From Camarhynchus parvulus (Eukaryota > Chordata > Aves > Passeriformes > Thraupidae): a DNA stretch of 64,000 bases. The stretch is from contig NC_044571.1 of the NCBI RefSeq assembly GCF_901933205.1, positions 13,036,420 through 13,100,419 on the forward strand. The letters run 5' to 3'. Positions 50,121 to 64,000 of this stretch are shown in pieces; position 1 is the first letter of the stretch, and every line of letters begins with the position of its first letter. The notes under the pieces were generated by a model. That model was not told the DNA's origin and did no database searches. It saw only the letters and a program-made list of their open reading frames with translations. Both the position numbers and the translations under genes were made by a program.

Positions 50121-51453
50121 AAACAACCATAAACCACTAAAGTACCATGTTGTTATTCAAAATATGCAAAGTAGCTTCTTAAACTACAGGTATTGTAAAA
50201 TGCTGAGAAATTAAACTTTATTCTATGCAGATATAAGGTTTCATTCCATAGTTGAAACAAGAGATTTCATTTGGTTTAGACAAACAGCAGTACAGGAGGA
50301 AACCAAAGTAGCATATGTACATCAAATCAACTTCCCATCATATAACAGAGTTCTCTCTCTCTCTCCATGCCCAGTTTGATCTTCAGCCACAAGATGAAAA
50401 CTAGAATGTCTGTCTGCACATCAGGGAATCCAGGTGGCTCTGCTCTAAACCCAGACTTACTTCTATTATTCAGTGGCTCCAGGACACAGACTTCAGCATC
50501 AAAGAGTCCAAAGCAGAAGCACCATCAATCATCAAAGAAAGAATTGGGAATGGCACATGTAACACCAGTCTGAGGTTCCTGAAAGTTAACAAAACACTGA
50601 GTCTACCTAATGTGTCTGAGCTGCTTATGAGGTTTTTAATCAGCCATGAGCAATGGGGTACCATACAATAGGTTGTAATCAGATTATAATCTTGAATGAT
50701 TGGGATGTATATAACACAGAATCATTATTTAATTGACACTGACACTGAAAATAGGATACATTTTTTGATTTTTATTGGAAAAGATGGTTGAAAGCACACC
50801 TACCCTTATGATCATTGTGCCCAATGCTGTGCACAAACCACAGTTCCTAGTCTAAAAATTCTGTATGACAATCAAAAATCACCAGTGATTTTGTCTGCTT
50901 CATCTGATTAACATGGGGTGAAGGTGAGAAGTTTCCTCACTGAAAGTTGGCTTGTGCCTGGGGGGATCTAGGTGAGACCCCTGGCATGCTGTCACAGAGC
51001 TAAGGGAGCAAGATAACATGACCTGCCCTGAAGCTGCAAGGAATGAAGGACATTGATCAAAGGGAAGATTCTGCTCCAAATCCATTTCTGTGATGTCTTG
51101 GGTACCTGCTGATGTAAAGCTGGTACCTGCTGCTGAAGTTTAGTCCTTAAGTTATATTATTTGTCTAGACAGAGGTAAGGTTTGGCAGTGCCTTATCCAT
51201 ATATCAAACACTGCTGTGTTGCTTTCAGCAGAGGAACATGGGAAAATTCTGCAGTGATCTAGAACAAAAGGATTCTGACAGGTCTTTCTCCATGAGCTTT
51301 CTCACTGTTATAATCGTGACATGCAGTCAAAAGTCTTGGGATTTAGGGCAAACTGCCCTAAAATTCATGAGGCTGAACTGGTAAAGACAGAAGAGAGGCA
51401 GGAGTTTGCAAAAGTTTCATTATGAGCACAAAACCATATTTTGGTTCTTTCTT

Positions 51454-51457
<4 letters not shown>
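50121..51457. other. Unique sequence, no gene recognised
   Basis: Short (CT)n at about 50351-50364. Purine-rich, GC-richer patch at 50910-51110. An imperfect GGTACCTGCTG duplication at about 51100-51140. Confidence 0.5.

Positions 51458-51503
<46 letters not shown>
51458..51503. repeat. (AT)n microsatellite, 46 bp
   Basis: Uninterrupted AT alternation from 51458 to 51503. Probably length-polymorphic. Confidence 0.95.
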
Positions 51504-51506
<3 letters not shown>

Positions 51507-54500
51507 GTTTGTTTTATTATAAGTTATATCAGCAATATCTGGAGATTGCTTTTTATAATCAGTCAGAAATCAGTCAGGATATCTGCAGCATAAGATACAC
51601 ATTTTTTTTTATTTTAAAATAATGAAATGAAATTGGTGAGTGGAGTCTTAAAATAATGGAGAAGCTGTTCTTCAAGCTCTGACAGAAATCCCTTCAGGCA
51701 TTTCACTCTACCCCAGAGAACAAAGAAGCACTCATCTAAGAAATAAATAAAATAAAACAAAACATGTTTACTTTTTTGACCCTTGATTTGGCTTTTCTTC
51801 CATGATTCATCTTCTTCTGGAATTTTCTGTACTAGTTCACTTTATATTGAGAGTTTCATTTTTGCCTCTCAGTGATGTTTCTTGTTGGTTTGTTTGGGTT
51901 TTTTTAATCTGGAAATTTGATTGTGAAAATCTGCTCACTCCCTGCTTTGCGAAATACTGGCTTTCACATGGGAATCTGTACACTCAGCAACAACCTTATC
52001 ACTTGGATGGATTTGGTCACATAATTATCAGTGTTTCACATGTTTATGGGAACAACCTGAAATAATTTAACAGTATTCCAATTGCATATAGATTACAACA
52101 TTAAAATTTTACTAAATATTTAATTTTGTTTTGATAGCAGCAAAAACTGCAGAAATCAGCAAGTAGCAGCTATTAGTTAAAGGAGAAAAGAAAATAAGGA
52201 ACTTTCACAAGAATATGTCTTTGAAAATGAGAGTTCAACCATTCCGTTAAGTGAATTTCCAAATAAGACTAGAAAGACTGACTAATGTGTCTTGGATGCA
52301 TAGGCTACATGTTTATCTATTTTTAAAAGACCTTCAAAAGAAAGCAATTCACAATGTCACTGTTTCACTTCTAGTACTTCTCCAAGAATTAGACAGGTGT
52401 TTCTTCCCACTTAACTGACTTAAATTTCTTTTGATGATCACTGAGCAGATTTTTATCACCTATTTTTATTATACATAGACAAAAAACTTGATAATGTTTC
52501 TCTTTGGAAAAACACAATAATAGTAAAGAACTTCAAAACTTCCCTGTGATGAAGACCTCACATATCCAAAATACAATCTTCTTTTCCAGCAGTTGATCTA
52601 GCAGAAGACATTTTTCTTTTCTAAAAATCTGGCATTTCTTCATGCATTAGACAGTTATGCTGCTGGGTTTTCACCATTTTACTCCAAATGATAAGTTTTC
52701 TTCATAATGTAAAAATATCATAACGTAATCAATAAACCTTCCAGGATTTTTGGTTCCTTTCCATTAACTGCAAAATCTTTCTGCATTCTTTAAACCATCA
52801 TGTCTTCCTTTTCCTAACCACAATATTGCTTATCTCTTACACATTGTCCTGAGTCCCACTTCTTTACTACCTCTTGATACTTATGGTTTAGTAGATGTCA
52901 TATTAAGACTCTTTCCGACATGTATAATATCTTGTTTCTCTGGAACTTTCCCAAAACCTCAACAGCATGCTTTTATTTGGATTTAGGCTATGTCCACACT
53001 GTCCCTGGGAACACAAGGCATGGAGCAGATGAAGTTCATCCTGTTTTCTGACTCAGCTGTATGCATGCCACCTCTGAGCTCAGAAGGTCTGAGGCTTAGC
53101 ACCGCATGGCTAAACTACCATAAATGCAGGCTGAGCTCAGGCTGCTCACAGACCTGCTTCTCCCTCTGGCACTCTGTGTCAGGCCTTCCTGCAGGAGACC
53201 CCTGTCAGCCTACATGCATCTGTGCCCATTTTAAATACACCAGGAAAAAGCTTGTTGAACTAGATTCTCTGTTACCTTTTACATCAGAGAGCATTTGGCA
53301 CTGCTTCCACATTTAATACCTTTCTGTGTGGATTCTTCACCAGCAAAACACCGTGAATGAGTTACAGGGCTCAGATATTCCCACAGAATCCAACTACCCA
53401 TCTTTGTTACTGACTTTAGTGAGACATTTTTGTGCTCTGCTTTTTTGAGGTCTATGCCTTAATGGCTATTGATATGTTAACAGTTACCTTGCAAACACAG
53501 CTGCCACAAGAAGATTAGTTCAAGTAGAATACATTACAAAACATTTTCTTATTTTAACACAATCAAGCATAGCAATAGTGTTTGGTACACTTTGAGTCAT
53601 TGAGAATCATTAATCAGCCTTTTAATATGTGTTGATAAAGTAAAACCAAGGTAGCTAATAGTATTTTCTCATTTTAAGAGCATTTTTTCTGAAAATGTAG
53701 CTGAAAAAGATGCCATAATAAATTAACATATGGCCATTCTAAATTTTTTGTCCTGCACAGTTTCAAACACACAGACTACAATAAATTACCAGAGATAGAT
53801 TTTTACTTCAGCATTTTTAGGGATTTTTCAACTTTAGGGCATAAATCAGAAATTACAAGCATTCATATGCCAATTTGGGAAGTCACCAAAACTTTCAAAT
53901 GTAGATTTGTTGAATCTCTTCAATGTAGGAATATGTAAAATAAAAAAAAAATATTAATATAGTGCCAGAAATAAAGTTTGTAAAATATTTTTTTGACAAC
54001 TTTATGGCTTATGAACATGTTGGATTTCACCATCAGTGTACATCTCAGTCTGTTAATGAGTCATTACTGGTGTAGCAGAAAATGTGTGTCACTTCAAAGC
54101 AAAGACAGAGGTCACGATTTCGCCAACATTCGTTTCCCATGTGACTTTGCCAGAGGCAAGATACCGCAAGTGAAGTAGAGGTTATTGGCAATTGAAAAAA
54201 TTGTTACAGATTATAAGAGTTAATTAATTTGTGATCTCATACCAAACTGTTGTCCATAATGTTCCTTGTTCTATTTAATCTGCTAAGCATTTATATTACA
54301 GCAGGTCTTGGAGATACATCAGCAGAGATGTGTCTTGCTTTCCATTACCCGTGGATGAGTAGCAGAGAGTTTACACAAGGCAGTAGCAGATACTGTGGCC
54401 CAGATTTCACTAAAATGAAGGGTATTAATGAAGATTGCTTTGATAGACACCCCTGTCTGTGTGCAGCCATGGGGGTCAGTCCAGCTGGGCATATCTTACC

Positions 54501-57500
54501 TGCAGGGGAGAAGTCAAACACATTCTGGGTCTCCTCTTGCCCTGCCAGCCCTCCTCCATCTCCCTTTCCAGGCTTGCTGCAGGTTAGCCAGCGCACAGAC
54601 ACAGAGGAGAGCCAGGGGTTTTAGCCTACAGCTAACATGAAAATGTAGCTCCAACAACTAAAGCATGGGATTCAGGTTTTCTAACAGTGCATACCTTAGG
54701 TGTAGCACAAAATTATAATTTTTTTCTCTTATCTCTTCATGTAGGAAGCACTTTGGCATAAAATTCACTCATGGAATGCAACCTAGGATGAACTCACGTT
54801 GTTATTCTAGGATCTTTCCATATGGTTCAAGCAGATTTGATTCTGAGCAGAGCAAGAAGCACACACCACATACATTTTAAATCATAATAAATGTGGAGTA
54901 ATGCTGTATGTGCTGAAAAGTCAGGGCACAGCAGGAAAAGGGTCAGTCTCTGTTCAGCCTAACGACTCTGCCGGTTTCTGCTGCAGAACAACACTGCAAC
55001 TATAAGGGATTTTTTCAGTTTTGATACAAATAAGATGACACAATGAGAGAGAGGTAAAATAGCTGCCTTTCTTTTCTCCAGGGCCTAATTATAACAGCAG
55101 GTGAAAAAATATAAGGGACTCAGTCTAATTTGGTAAGTGAAAACTACCTACCAACAGAGCTGTTTTATTTATGAGAGATGACAGGGTCGGTAAGAAATCC
55201 TGATATAAAAAATGGCAAGGAAATTTGTGAGCAACAAGAGAAGGAGTAATTGTGTATGCAGTGTTTTTTTATGTGTGAATAGGAAACTGATACTTGGTTT
55301 GATATTGATTTTTCTCTATGCAGCATGCTGTTACTTACAACTGTGGATGTATTTTTCTCAGATAGTCAGTGCTGCATGATTTATGCTGTGGCTCAATCAC
55401 CACATTATGTTATGTAAGGCACCAGCTGAATCCTGAGATGAGTCAACTGCCAAATATTGTACTAAAAACTGTTGTCTCATAATGAATCAACAGGCTTTGA
55501 AGTAATTAAATCCCTCATTGTTTAGCTTAATATGAGCTATTTCAAAATGTAATAACACACATTTTGGAAGTGAGTCTTACCAGGTCCCATTATAATAGCA
55601 TTTAGCTTCTTCCAGTCACCTGTATGACACAACTGTCAGTCTAATATGATTTATAACCATGAATGTTTGGTTTACTTATCAAGTAAGAGCTAGCAAGGCT
55701 TATTCTGCATGTCAGCCATTTGTAACTGTAACCTGTAACTCAAATTTGCTTTTGTTCAAGAGACTTGGTGCTTCTTATCATTATTCACCACTTCCCTGTG
55801 CTGCCACAACTCTTTCAGGCTTTCAGACAGTTAAGAATGTCTCATGAGTGTGACCATGGTGTAAACCAGTACAGAAAAAACATCCATCCCAAAGGAGCTC
55901 TTGCTCTATGTATAGACGCTCCTGAGCACTCTGTTTGTGACAGCGATAACACTTCTGTGTCAAATGGTGACAGAGACAAGGCCTGCCCAGCCAACTCACC
56001 TGGGACTGACAGAGTGAGGCTGCATCCTTGTCCTTGTGGTGGAGAGCTTTACACCAGCCTGCATAACTTGTGACTCTTGTTAATTCTCCTGGGACAACCC
56101 CATGTGCAGAATGACAGCTTGGATTATTAGGATGTTTTGTGCTGGGGAAAAGTATTATTAATCTTTAATTTACATTTTGCAATGTATTTAGAGTAGAAAA
56201 GACAAATTCAAAGAGCAGTACCTTAGTCTGGGAGCAAAGACTGCTGAATTTTGTGATGATTCTAAGCTATGAGAGAAAACAATGTTCTACAGTCCCGCAC
56301 CACAGTGATAGAAGATATAAAACTCTCAGCCAGAGTGTTTGTACTGGACCTTTGAGGACTCCTTTAGGTATCTTCAGATTTGTCCATGAGTGCTACACAA
56401 GCATGGCTAGGCTTTGATCTGAATTCAATATTCCCTGTCAGTTTTGATGTGCTCTTGGCCACCACTGAGAAGATCTGCTGTCACAGCCTGTGATTGCTAC
56501 AATCTCCTACTCATCTAAGCACTCATGACTTGGTAGGACAGATCACTGTGGTCTGCTAAATGAGTCACCAGCCAGCATCAGGATGGATGTGTGCTAGCTG
56601 TTCTCAAGCCCTGGCCAGCCCACCTACAGACATCAAACATGACAGAGAAAATGAGAATAGATATTTGCATGTCACCACATTCAGTAGAAAGACAAAGTTA
56701 GCCATTTGTGCTCTTTCCTTGCATTACACAGTTGAGACTGGCAAATATCAGTGCAGAATGTAACATGTTCTGAACTCATTTATGCACAAACTTAACCAGT
56801 TTCTGGAATACTGGAAAGAACACTACAGGTTCACAGGTGTTTACAAAGTAGGTCCACTTTGGATCTGATCTTCTCTAATTTCTTAGTATCAATGTATGGG
56901 ATGTGCTGGAAAATGTGAAGACTGAGCCAGGAAGATTAGGCTTATGATACATGGGCTGTACCAAGACCAATAAAGGATGTTTCTTACTGAGTTTAGGAAG
57001 ACGGCAGTGAGGTCCTGTATTAAACTTTCTTCAGTATTGAGAACTAAAATAAGCATCAAATTTCATATTTCCATTGAACTATGAAAAACTAATGCTTTAG
57101 CTTGACCTATCCCTGGCATGGCTGCATGGCTTGTGGTTTGCAGAGAGATGAATGAAGCCCATGCCCTTCTGTGGTGAGTCTGAATTCTGTAGAAAGCCCT
57201 GCAGGTCTGAAAGGGATGAATCTCTCCATTTCACAGCCACTGTCTCTTCCATTCATCAGGTCTTGGTGTTACAAGCCAGCAAATGACTTAACCAAATGGG
57301 GTCATAATATTTTACTCTGATTTACAGATTTTACACTGACCATTTTCAATTTTACTGCAAGTCATTTGCACTATTTACAGTCCGTCTGGGGGTAAGAGGT
57401 TCATGCTGTTTGCAATCTTATTTCTAGTTTCTTGTACTTCCTACTTGGTTTTTAAATAAATCATCCTTTCTCAGTTTGTGGTGGATTAAATGTTGGATTG

Positions 57501-60500
57501 CATCACAGAATAGAGTAAGTGAGAGAAAAATTGTCTGAAGTACACAGAAAAAGTGTTGAATGTATTCTCTGTCATGAACTTTGACTCAGGAATCTGAGAC
57601 TATGAGATTATTTGCATAGTTAATTTTCATTGTACAATACAAGAAAAATAATAACTCATGAAATCTAATTTTGCAGTCACCAGCCAAGGCTTTTAACTTC
57701 ATGACTGAAATACTAAAGATCTCATCCTCTACTCTGCTGAGGACTCTGAGTGTTTCCCTGGTTCCTCTGCATAACTTTTTTTAAGGTTTTTTTTTTTTTT
57801 AAGAATAGAAGCTTGGTAGTCACACTCATTTTCTGCTGCTGCTTTCATCTAGGTAGTGCAAAGATCCAGCACAGATCAATACTCTAACATTCTGTAAGTT
57901 AACACACCATGGACATATGGAAATATCACCATTTATTTAAACTAATAAAGCCATAATTCAAAATATAATTATGTAAACAGCCTTCTAAGATCCCTGGTTT
58001 TTTTTAAAGAATAACAAACAGCCTGTAGCATGGGAAGAAGGCACCTAGGGAGTTGTGTAATCAAGGGTGTTTAGTTTATTATTTCTTAGTCTATAATTAT
58101 TTCATTTTTCCAGCTCTAAATCTTTGGTTTTTTACTTTACAGGCAGTTTTGCACATACAACTCTGAGTTGGATGTGGTGTTTCCTGTCAATATTAGGTTT
58201 TTATCAAAAGCAAACAAGCATATGAAAAAAATGCATTCTATTAAATGGCTAAGCAGTGCCATTATATTTTCAATTAAAAATGTCAGAATGTAACAAACAC
58301 AAAAAATTGGATAGTCTGTCCTGATTGGGTTTCAAAAGAATTAGAAACCTATACATGGCAAAATTAAAAATTTAGTATATGAGCCACTAATCAGTGAAGA
58401 GAAAAAAGCTGGTAACATTTCATGAATGACACTTTTTTTAGTAGAAGATATAATTTGTGATATTTAAAACTTTCAAAGTTTAAAAATTGTTTGGGCTGTC
58501 CACTTATTGGTATCAATGATAGATTTTAAGTTACTTCCTTGCCTTAAAAAATATCATTAATTATATTTTATTATAATTTAAAAATCACCATACAGAGGTA
58601 TGCCTTATTGTCTGTGTCATGAGTTGCTTTAATCAGGCAAGCCCGCACAGTCATTGAAATTATAGATGCATATCTAGCAAAAAATTGGCTATTACAACTG
58701 TAGTTTCATACCATCCTCAACAATTTTGTGAACTGTCACTTTTTCAATTTTTGTAACTTGTTTCAGTTTTAAAGGAAATTGTGTTATTAATCTGTTTGAC
58801 TTCCAGAGCTTAATGTGCTGAATATATCTTTATTTTACAGCTTACAATTCTCCATGTTCTGTGGAGGGCTAAGTGAAGTCATTATCTCTAGAAGACCTAA
58901 GAACAGGGATTATTTATAAGATTACTTACACAGGGAAAGTGAACCACCTATCATTCTGTACTTCTCGGACTAAAATGACAAATGCATATTAAAAAATTTT
59001 AAAATGGGAATAGTCAAAATACGCAAAAAAACAAAAATCCCCACAATTTTTTGTGACTAAGCATTTTGACCATAAAGAAAATTCCTGGGGAAAGAGAAAG
59101 CCCTCAGGAGTGTAAGTGTACTGTATATGCACAGAAGTTTAAAAAGTTGATGCCAGAATAAACAAAATTTGACCCAAACTTTCTACAAACTTGCAAAGTC
59201 TTTTTCTTTCTCCAAACCAATTTATTTCACAGGTATAAAAAAGGTGTACTTTTCTGAAGCTGATTTAATTTATACCTTTGACTTTCCATTATTTCTTTTT
59301 ATATATCCCTCTCTGCCCTTACGCTATCTGTGACTCTTTTCACAATGTTTTCCTCACTAGAGCTCTAGCTCTGAAGTCAGTTTTCCACAGTGTACCAACC
59401 CTTCAGGGGCAGTCAGTCCTTCCTTTCTAGATTTTTTGCTAACCTTTTCCACAAAATATTTTAGGTTTTAATACAAGACAAAATTACTGCTATTTATGAC
59501 CACTGTTTGCTTCATGTGCTATGAGCAATATAATGTCCTCTCATTTCCCTAGATTCTGATGCAAAGCAATAAAATTTTAAACATTTGAAATTTTAATCCA
59601 GACTTTCTACTAATTAAACTGTGTTTAAGCATGTTTAAGTCTACAGTAATTCCTTGAATGTATTATTTAATGAATTATCAAAACATAGTAATGACTTGGG
59701 TCAAAATATGTTCAGACATTCTTAGATTTTTACTGCATCATGGTAAATTCAATGACAAAAAAAAAAACACAGACTGATATCACACATTTATATTTTCTTT
59801 TTTTTTTTAATAAACATTCCTTACCTTAAATATTCACCTGCATAAATCCACATGTATTCACATATTCAACATTACAGTCATCTGCTGTAAGGTACACTTC
59901 AATTCCATGAGAATTCTCCTGGCTTTAGTTTGTTTACTCTGTGCTTCCAAAAACTGAACCAACACCAAGATTCAACAAACTTTCCGTTCTGGGTTAGTCA
60001 CTTGTGCTGTTAGGAAATGTTTTATTTAGAGAAACACACATGCACACCAAAAAACCCTACAATTTCTTTTTGGTTAAATCTATTGCTGTAGAATACAAAC
60101 AAGGCAGTTTGTTTATCTGTAGTCCCATGTAAGCATAACTGCTACTGATTTTATCCAATTTGCATATCATTCCCATTCTGCTTTATGCTTTCATTTGGAA
60201 ATGCATTACCTACTTCAGGTACCCAATATGGTCTGCAGAGCTTCAGTTTCTTTGATGCTAAAGGCACATTCCAAAGTTCTTCTTTTTATTGTCTTCATAT
60301 GAACCCACATTGATCAGAAAAGGACTTTGTGGAATGAAGGAAAAACTGCAAACTGGAATAAAAAGAGTTTTATAAAATAGGATTCCATTTGTATTGTCCT
60401 ATTTAATTGTATTTCCATAGATAGGGGAGGAAAAATTCAATTTCAGCAGACTTAATTTTGGCATCTGCATTATTGTAGTTCTTGAGAAAGCCCTGTGAAG

Positions 60501-61020
60501 ACTGAGACAAAAAAACTACTGATAAAATCCATATGCACATCCTCAAGCACATAGCATTTCAATCCTAAACCTACTGTGTTCCTGTTAGAATTTCTGAAAT
60601 CCTGATGATGAAAATGCCACAAGAAATATGAATCAGAAGTTAGAGAAAAAAAATGTCTATTGTAACCTTATGTTTAAGCTTATGGCGTGATTATCTTAAA
60701 ATGTTTTTTTTTTTCCCTCAAGCCTTTATCACACCAGAATATCTAGGCATTCAAGTTTTGACAGGTGGAAAGATGTGTATGTCAGATAAAAGAAGGAAAA
60801 AAAAAGACTTGACATAGACTTGGACTATTCAGAAGTAAGAGTGAAGAAGAAAAATAACAAGTTAGGATGCCAAGTCTTGTAAACTCACAGAGGCTGACAG
60901 GGAGCAGAGATCAAAAATCCAAAATTCTGCCAAAAGTTTCTTTAACAAGTGTTGAGTCATTCGTGGCATGGTGTTTGTTTGGGGGGCTGGCTGGTGCATT
61001 TGGGAGTTTTGCTTGTTTGA
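51504..61020. other. AT-rich unique sequence, no gene recognised
   Basis: I found no recognisable repeat family or domain-bearing frame. GC-richer patches at about 53000-53260 and 54450-54620 contain open frames of 108 and 124 codons without family similarity I can name. Short A or T runs occur near 53942, 57788, 59757 and 59799. Confidence 0.45.
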
Positions 61021-61063
61021 GGTTTGTTTGTTTGTTTGTTTGTTTGTTGGTTGGTTGGTTTTT
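61021..61063. repeat. (GTTT)n then (GGTT)n microsatellite
   Basis: About six GTTT units followed by three GGTT units, then T5. Simple repeat. Confidence 0.9.
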
Positions 61064-61088
61064 AACAGAGGATTGATTTCTTGATTTA

Positions 61089-61110
61089 GAAAGAGAATTC
61101 ATTCTCTTTC
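61089..61110. repeat. 22-bp palindrome with 10-bp arms
   Basis: GAAAGAGAAT, centre TC, ATTCTCTTTC. Arms are perfect. Confidence 0.9.
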
Positions 61111-64000
61111 CAATTTACTGTTCTTTTCTGTGCAAACACTGCCTTTTTAGATCTATTTTCAAGTGTTTCTGTGTAAGCTCAACACCTCTAATACACAAAA
61201 GTTTTCACTGAGAGAAGCAATGGGAAAAACACCACTGAAGAAAATCCAACAAGTGTTAGTGTGATTGTGATTCATTTTTTTTCTTTGCTGTACAGAATTA
61301 ATAGAATAGATTCAAAGTGTAATGGATGTTTTACTTTACCAAGAATCTCCCAGACAAGTGCACTGAAGGAAATTCCACATTGCCCTCTAAAATTCCTAAG
61401 TTTTAATTAAGACCTGGAAATAAGGTAATAATCAATGAAAGTTCAGATGTAAGAGGCAAAGTTTTGTTACCTTTCTCTAATATCTATCATTCTATCATTT
61501 TTCTTCTTTTACATATCTTTTACTTTTCCCTTATCACTGAAATTTTGTCCCCATCCTTCCTCTTGCTCACATTTTTTAATCTTTCTGACATAAAACATAA
61601 AGAGAAAGCCCTCGCAAAAACAGGTTCATTCTTCCTCACCTCAGTGTATCAACTGCAGACAGTTTTAATCAGAAACTAAAGCCTTCTCTTTTCTGATATT
61701 TCTTGTTGATGCTGTATTTGTTAAATTTACATGAAACTGCCCAAATTTTTCAAAATCTAAGATATATGATGGACAAAAGTTTAAGGATGCAATGCAATCC
61801 TTTCATGAACCAAATTGATGCCATGTTACAGCAGTGGATGCCTTCAGCACACACACTGTTGAAGCAGACTATGCCAGCACAAACAGATTTAGACCAAGAA
61901 AAAGAACAAAAAACTTTGGTTTTGCTTTGAGAAAATAATTAATTGCGTTTAGGATTTGTGCAATTCCAGAGTTACCTTCACTAGTGTATATACAGGTGTG
62001 CAGAAGCCACAAGACACTCAGGGCATGTAGCAACTGAATTGGACACATCTTCCTATCCATATCTCACTTATTAGATGTGCACAACTCCATGAAGACCAGA
62101 ATAATTTTCTTTCCTTCAAATTCCAATGGTGAAAGATATTAATATTTCATACTTTTCTATGTCTGCAAAAAAATTATCTCATAAGTCATGAATATGAGGA
62201 AAGCAGAGAGTGACAGCTCAGCCTTAGCTCTCTCCTGGCATTGTAGGTTTGCTATCTCAACTGGATTCATGTGTACTTGGGCTCCTGGTGCCATACCATA
62301 TACAGCATGACAGAAAAACAATCCATAAAACATGTGCTGACAGTACTTTATACATTTCACAATGTGCCCCTTTCACCTCAAAACAGCAGTTCAAAACATT
62401 ATAAAAGAAAAGTTGCCTACAAGCTGGCTTTTGTATTCCACTGCAGAATGTTCTGTACAACAGGACAATATCAGAGGGGAAGGAAACATGATAGAAAGTT
62501 ACCAGTGCAGCCTGCAGCAAATATTGCAGATTTTTATGGTGATTTCTTTTTGTGTGTGGTTCAGAAGGCATGGAGCCAAGGTTATAGGAAATCAATAGTT
62601 CTCTTGAGAATCTAAACTTATGAGGAAAAAGATCTTACTTGGTAAAACTGTTTTGCTCATTACCTCTATTTTTGTGGAGTAAAAACAAAGTGCTTTGATA
62701 CATTCACTGTAGTTCATATCAGATCCCCTATTACAGCAGAAAACAGCCCTTTTTTGTCACAATTGTATAGTTCAGAAGATTTATGGTCTCTAAAGCAACT
62801 ATCATTTAAGGATTTTTTCATTGTTTCAATTACAATGTACGTCAAAAGTTTTGTTTTCTACTTCTTTTCCATTCTATAGGTTAATGAAGGTTGAGCCAAA
62901 ACCCAAAGTTTCTCCCTCAGGAAGCTTCTGTTGTAGTTCTTCATAGTCTGAGTACTGAGCTGGAACCCAACCACCAAAAGAGTCAGTACAGAGATGTCTG
63001 CAGAAAACTGGGAAATAACTCATCAAAACAAAATGTTTTGTAGAACAGATTATTTAACTATCAGCCTGTCATGGTGGTTTTTTTTGCTTTTCTGCTTCTG
63101 CTACAGACCTGTTGCTCTTCCTTGCTCAATGTACTCTGCGTTTGTAAACCAAAACTCATCATCAATTTCTGCCAAAGGGCACCCACTGAGCAAGGGAAAC
63201 AAGAGCTCCCCAGCCACCACCTTTAACACAATGACATTTTCAGAAAACATGACCAAACGCACTGGTCATAGAATGACAATAACCTTCTTTCTTTCATCCA
63301 GATTTTTCCTCATAAACAACAACATGTTTATATTAAATTTCAGCTTTTCACTACACAGATGTGTTAAATCTGTATTTTTTTGGTAAATTACAGCTTCCAT
63401 TAACACTCCTGATTTATTATTTCATATGTATTATTAAAAAATAATTATTATGGTTTATTCACTGAACATTTCATTTCTAATTTCCATCAATTTAAAATCA
63501 TCCTGTGTTTTGACTGTTCTATATTTCAGTGATCAAAATACAGAAATGCAAAAATATCTTCATTTTCAAACTACTCTTTCCTTTCTGGCAAAGGGAATAT
63601 ACAAAGATGGACTTTGCAATGATAAATGCTTATAAGTCAGTTGCTCTGAGCTACAGAAGTTCTCAGAGTCTGGAAAAATCCCACAGAGGAAGTTCAGCAC
63701 TTTTCTGTCCTTTCTACCAAGAAACCTCCAGTCTGGCATTGACTGCTGGGCACTGTTGCAGTATCAAAAAAGGATGGGGATAAACTCTGAAGAAAAAGTC
63801 TACATTTAGATAAGCTGAATAAAATTTAAAATATTTAAATAGATTCATGCCCTCAAAATTTCAAATTTTCCAAATTATATAACAGCATTTACCTTCCTAT
63901 AAGTTAATGGTTCATGATACACTGTCATTAAGGGTTTACCAGGAAGTGAGATCAGATCTGTTGAAGGATTAACTTAAAAAAATTAAGCTAAACTTGATTC
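61111..64000. other. AT-rich unique sequence, no gene recognised
   Basis: Several open frames of 60-130 codons on both strands (for example 62994-63386 and 62271-62615) show no domain, no convincing splice context and biased low-complexity content, so none is called. Confidence 0.5.

Noticed and set aside
53000..53316. GC-richer patch with a 108-codon open frame, possible exon or old DNA transposon
   Set aside because: No domain, terminal inverted repeats or target duplication could be identified by eye.
54250..54624. 124-codon open frame with a hydrophobic start and several cysteines
   Set aside because: It looks like a secreted protein at first, but the C-terminal half is Ser/Pro-rich low complexity, the opposite strand is also open, and no family could be named.
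1..64000. tRNA, rRNA or snRNA genes
   Set aside because: I looked for tRNA B-box-like GGTTCGAATCC and related sequences on both strands and found no credible candidate. A covariance-model scan would be decisive.

Overview
The window looks like a gene-poor, AT-rich stretch of a passerine bird genome. Evidence: (i) many fragments of the avian LINE CR1, several with the 3' terminal ATTCTATG-type repeats; (ii) at least six LTRs of endogenous retroviruses, including ~390-bp LTRs with perfect 6-bp target duplications of a type I associate with songbirds; (iii) a broken gene resembling the ITPRIPL1-like family that is expanded in passerines. There is no bacterial-style gene organisation, and I support no intact protein-coding gene. 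All family names come from recognition by eye, not from a database search.

Layout. 1-1.57 kb: AT-rich unique sequence. 1.57-2.64 kb: CR1 fragment followed by a ~760-bp LTR with a duplicated CCAAT module and a degenerate minisatellite. 2.64-13.6 kb: no recognisable genes. 13.6-16.0 kb: two antisense CR1 fragments, then a minus-strand solo LTR (15585-15976). 21.0-21.5 kb: sense CR1. 25.4-25.8 kb: plus-strand solo LTR of the same family as 15585-15976. 26.57-27.33 kb: decayed ITPRIPL1-like gene (an intron, an in-frame stop, a 1-nt frameshift, early termination). 28.96-29.14 kb: CR1 3' end. 35.46-36.35 kb: two CR1 pieces in opposite orientation. 38.4-38.95 kb: CR1, abutting a ~1.07-kb minus-strand ERVL-like LTR (38.95-40.0 kb). 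41.7-43.1 kb: a second, GC-rich copy of that LTR family in plus orientation, carrying three separate tandem arrays. 43.8-43.9 kb: a perfect 33-bp hairpin followed by a second hairpin. 47.5 kb: CR1. 48.6-49.0 kb: a third ~390-bp LTR. 49.6-50.1 kb: AT-rich, homeobox-motif-rich sequence that could be conserved regulatory DNA. The rest to 64 kb is unique AT-rich sequence with microsatellites.

No set of genes works together here. The biology is repeat accumulation and decay. The features most worth checking are the ITPRIPL1-like relic, the perfect hairpin, and the nested tandem expansions in the GC-rich LTR. I found no evidence of a new multi-gene system.
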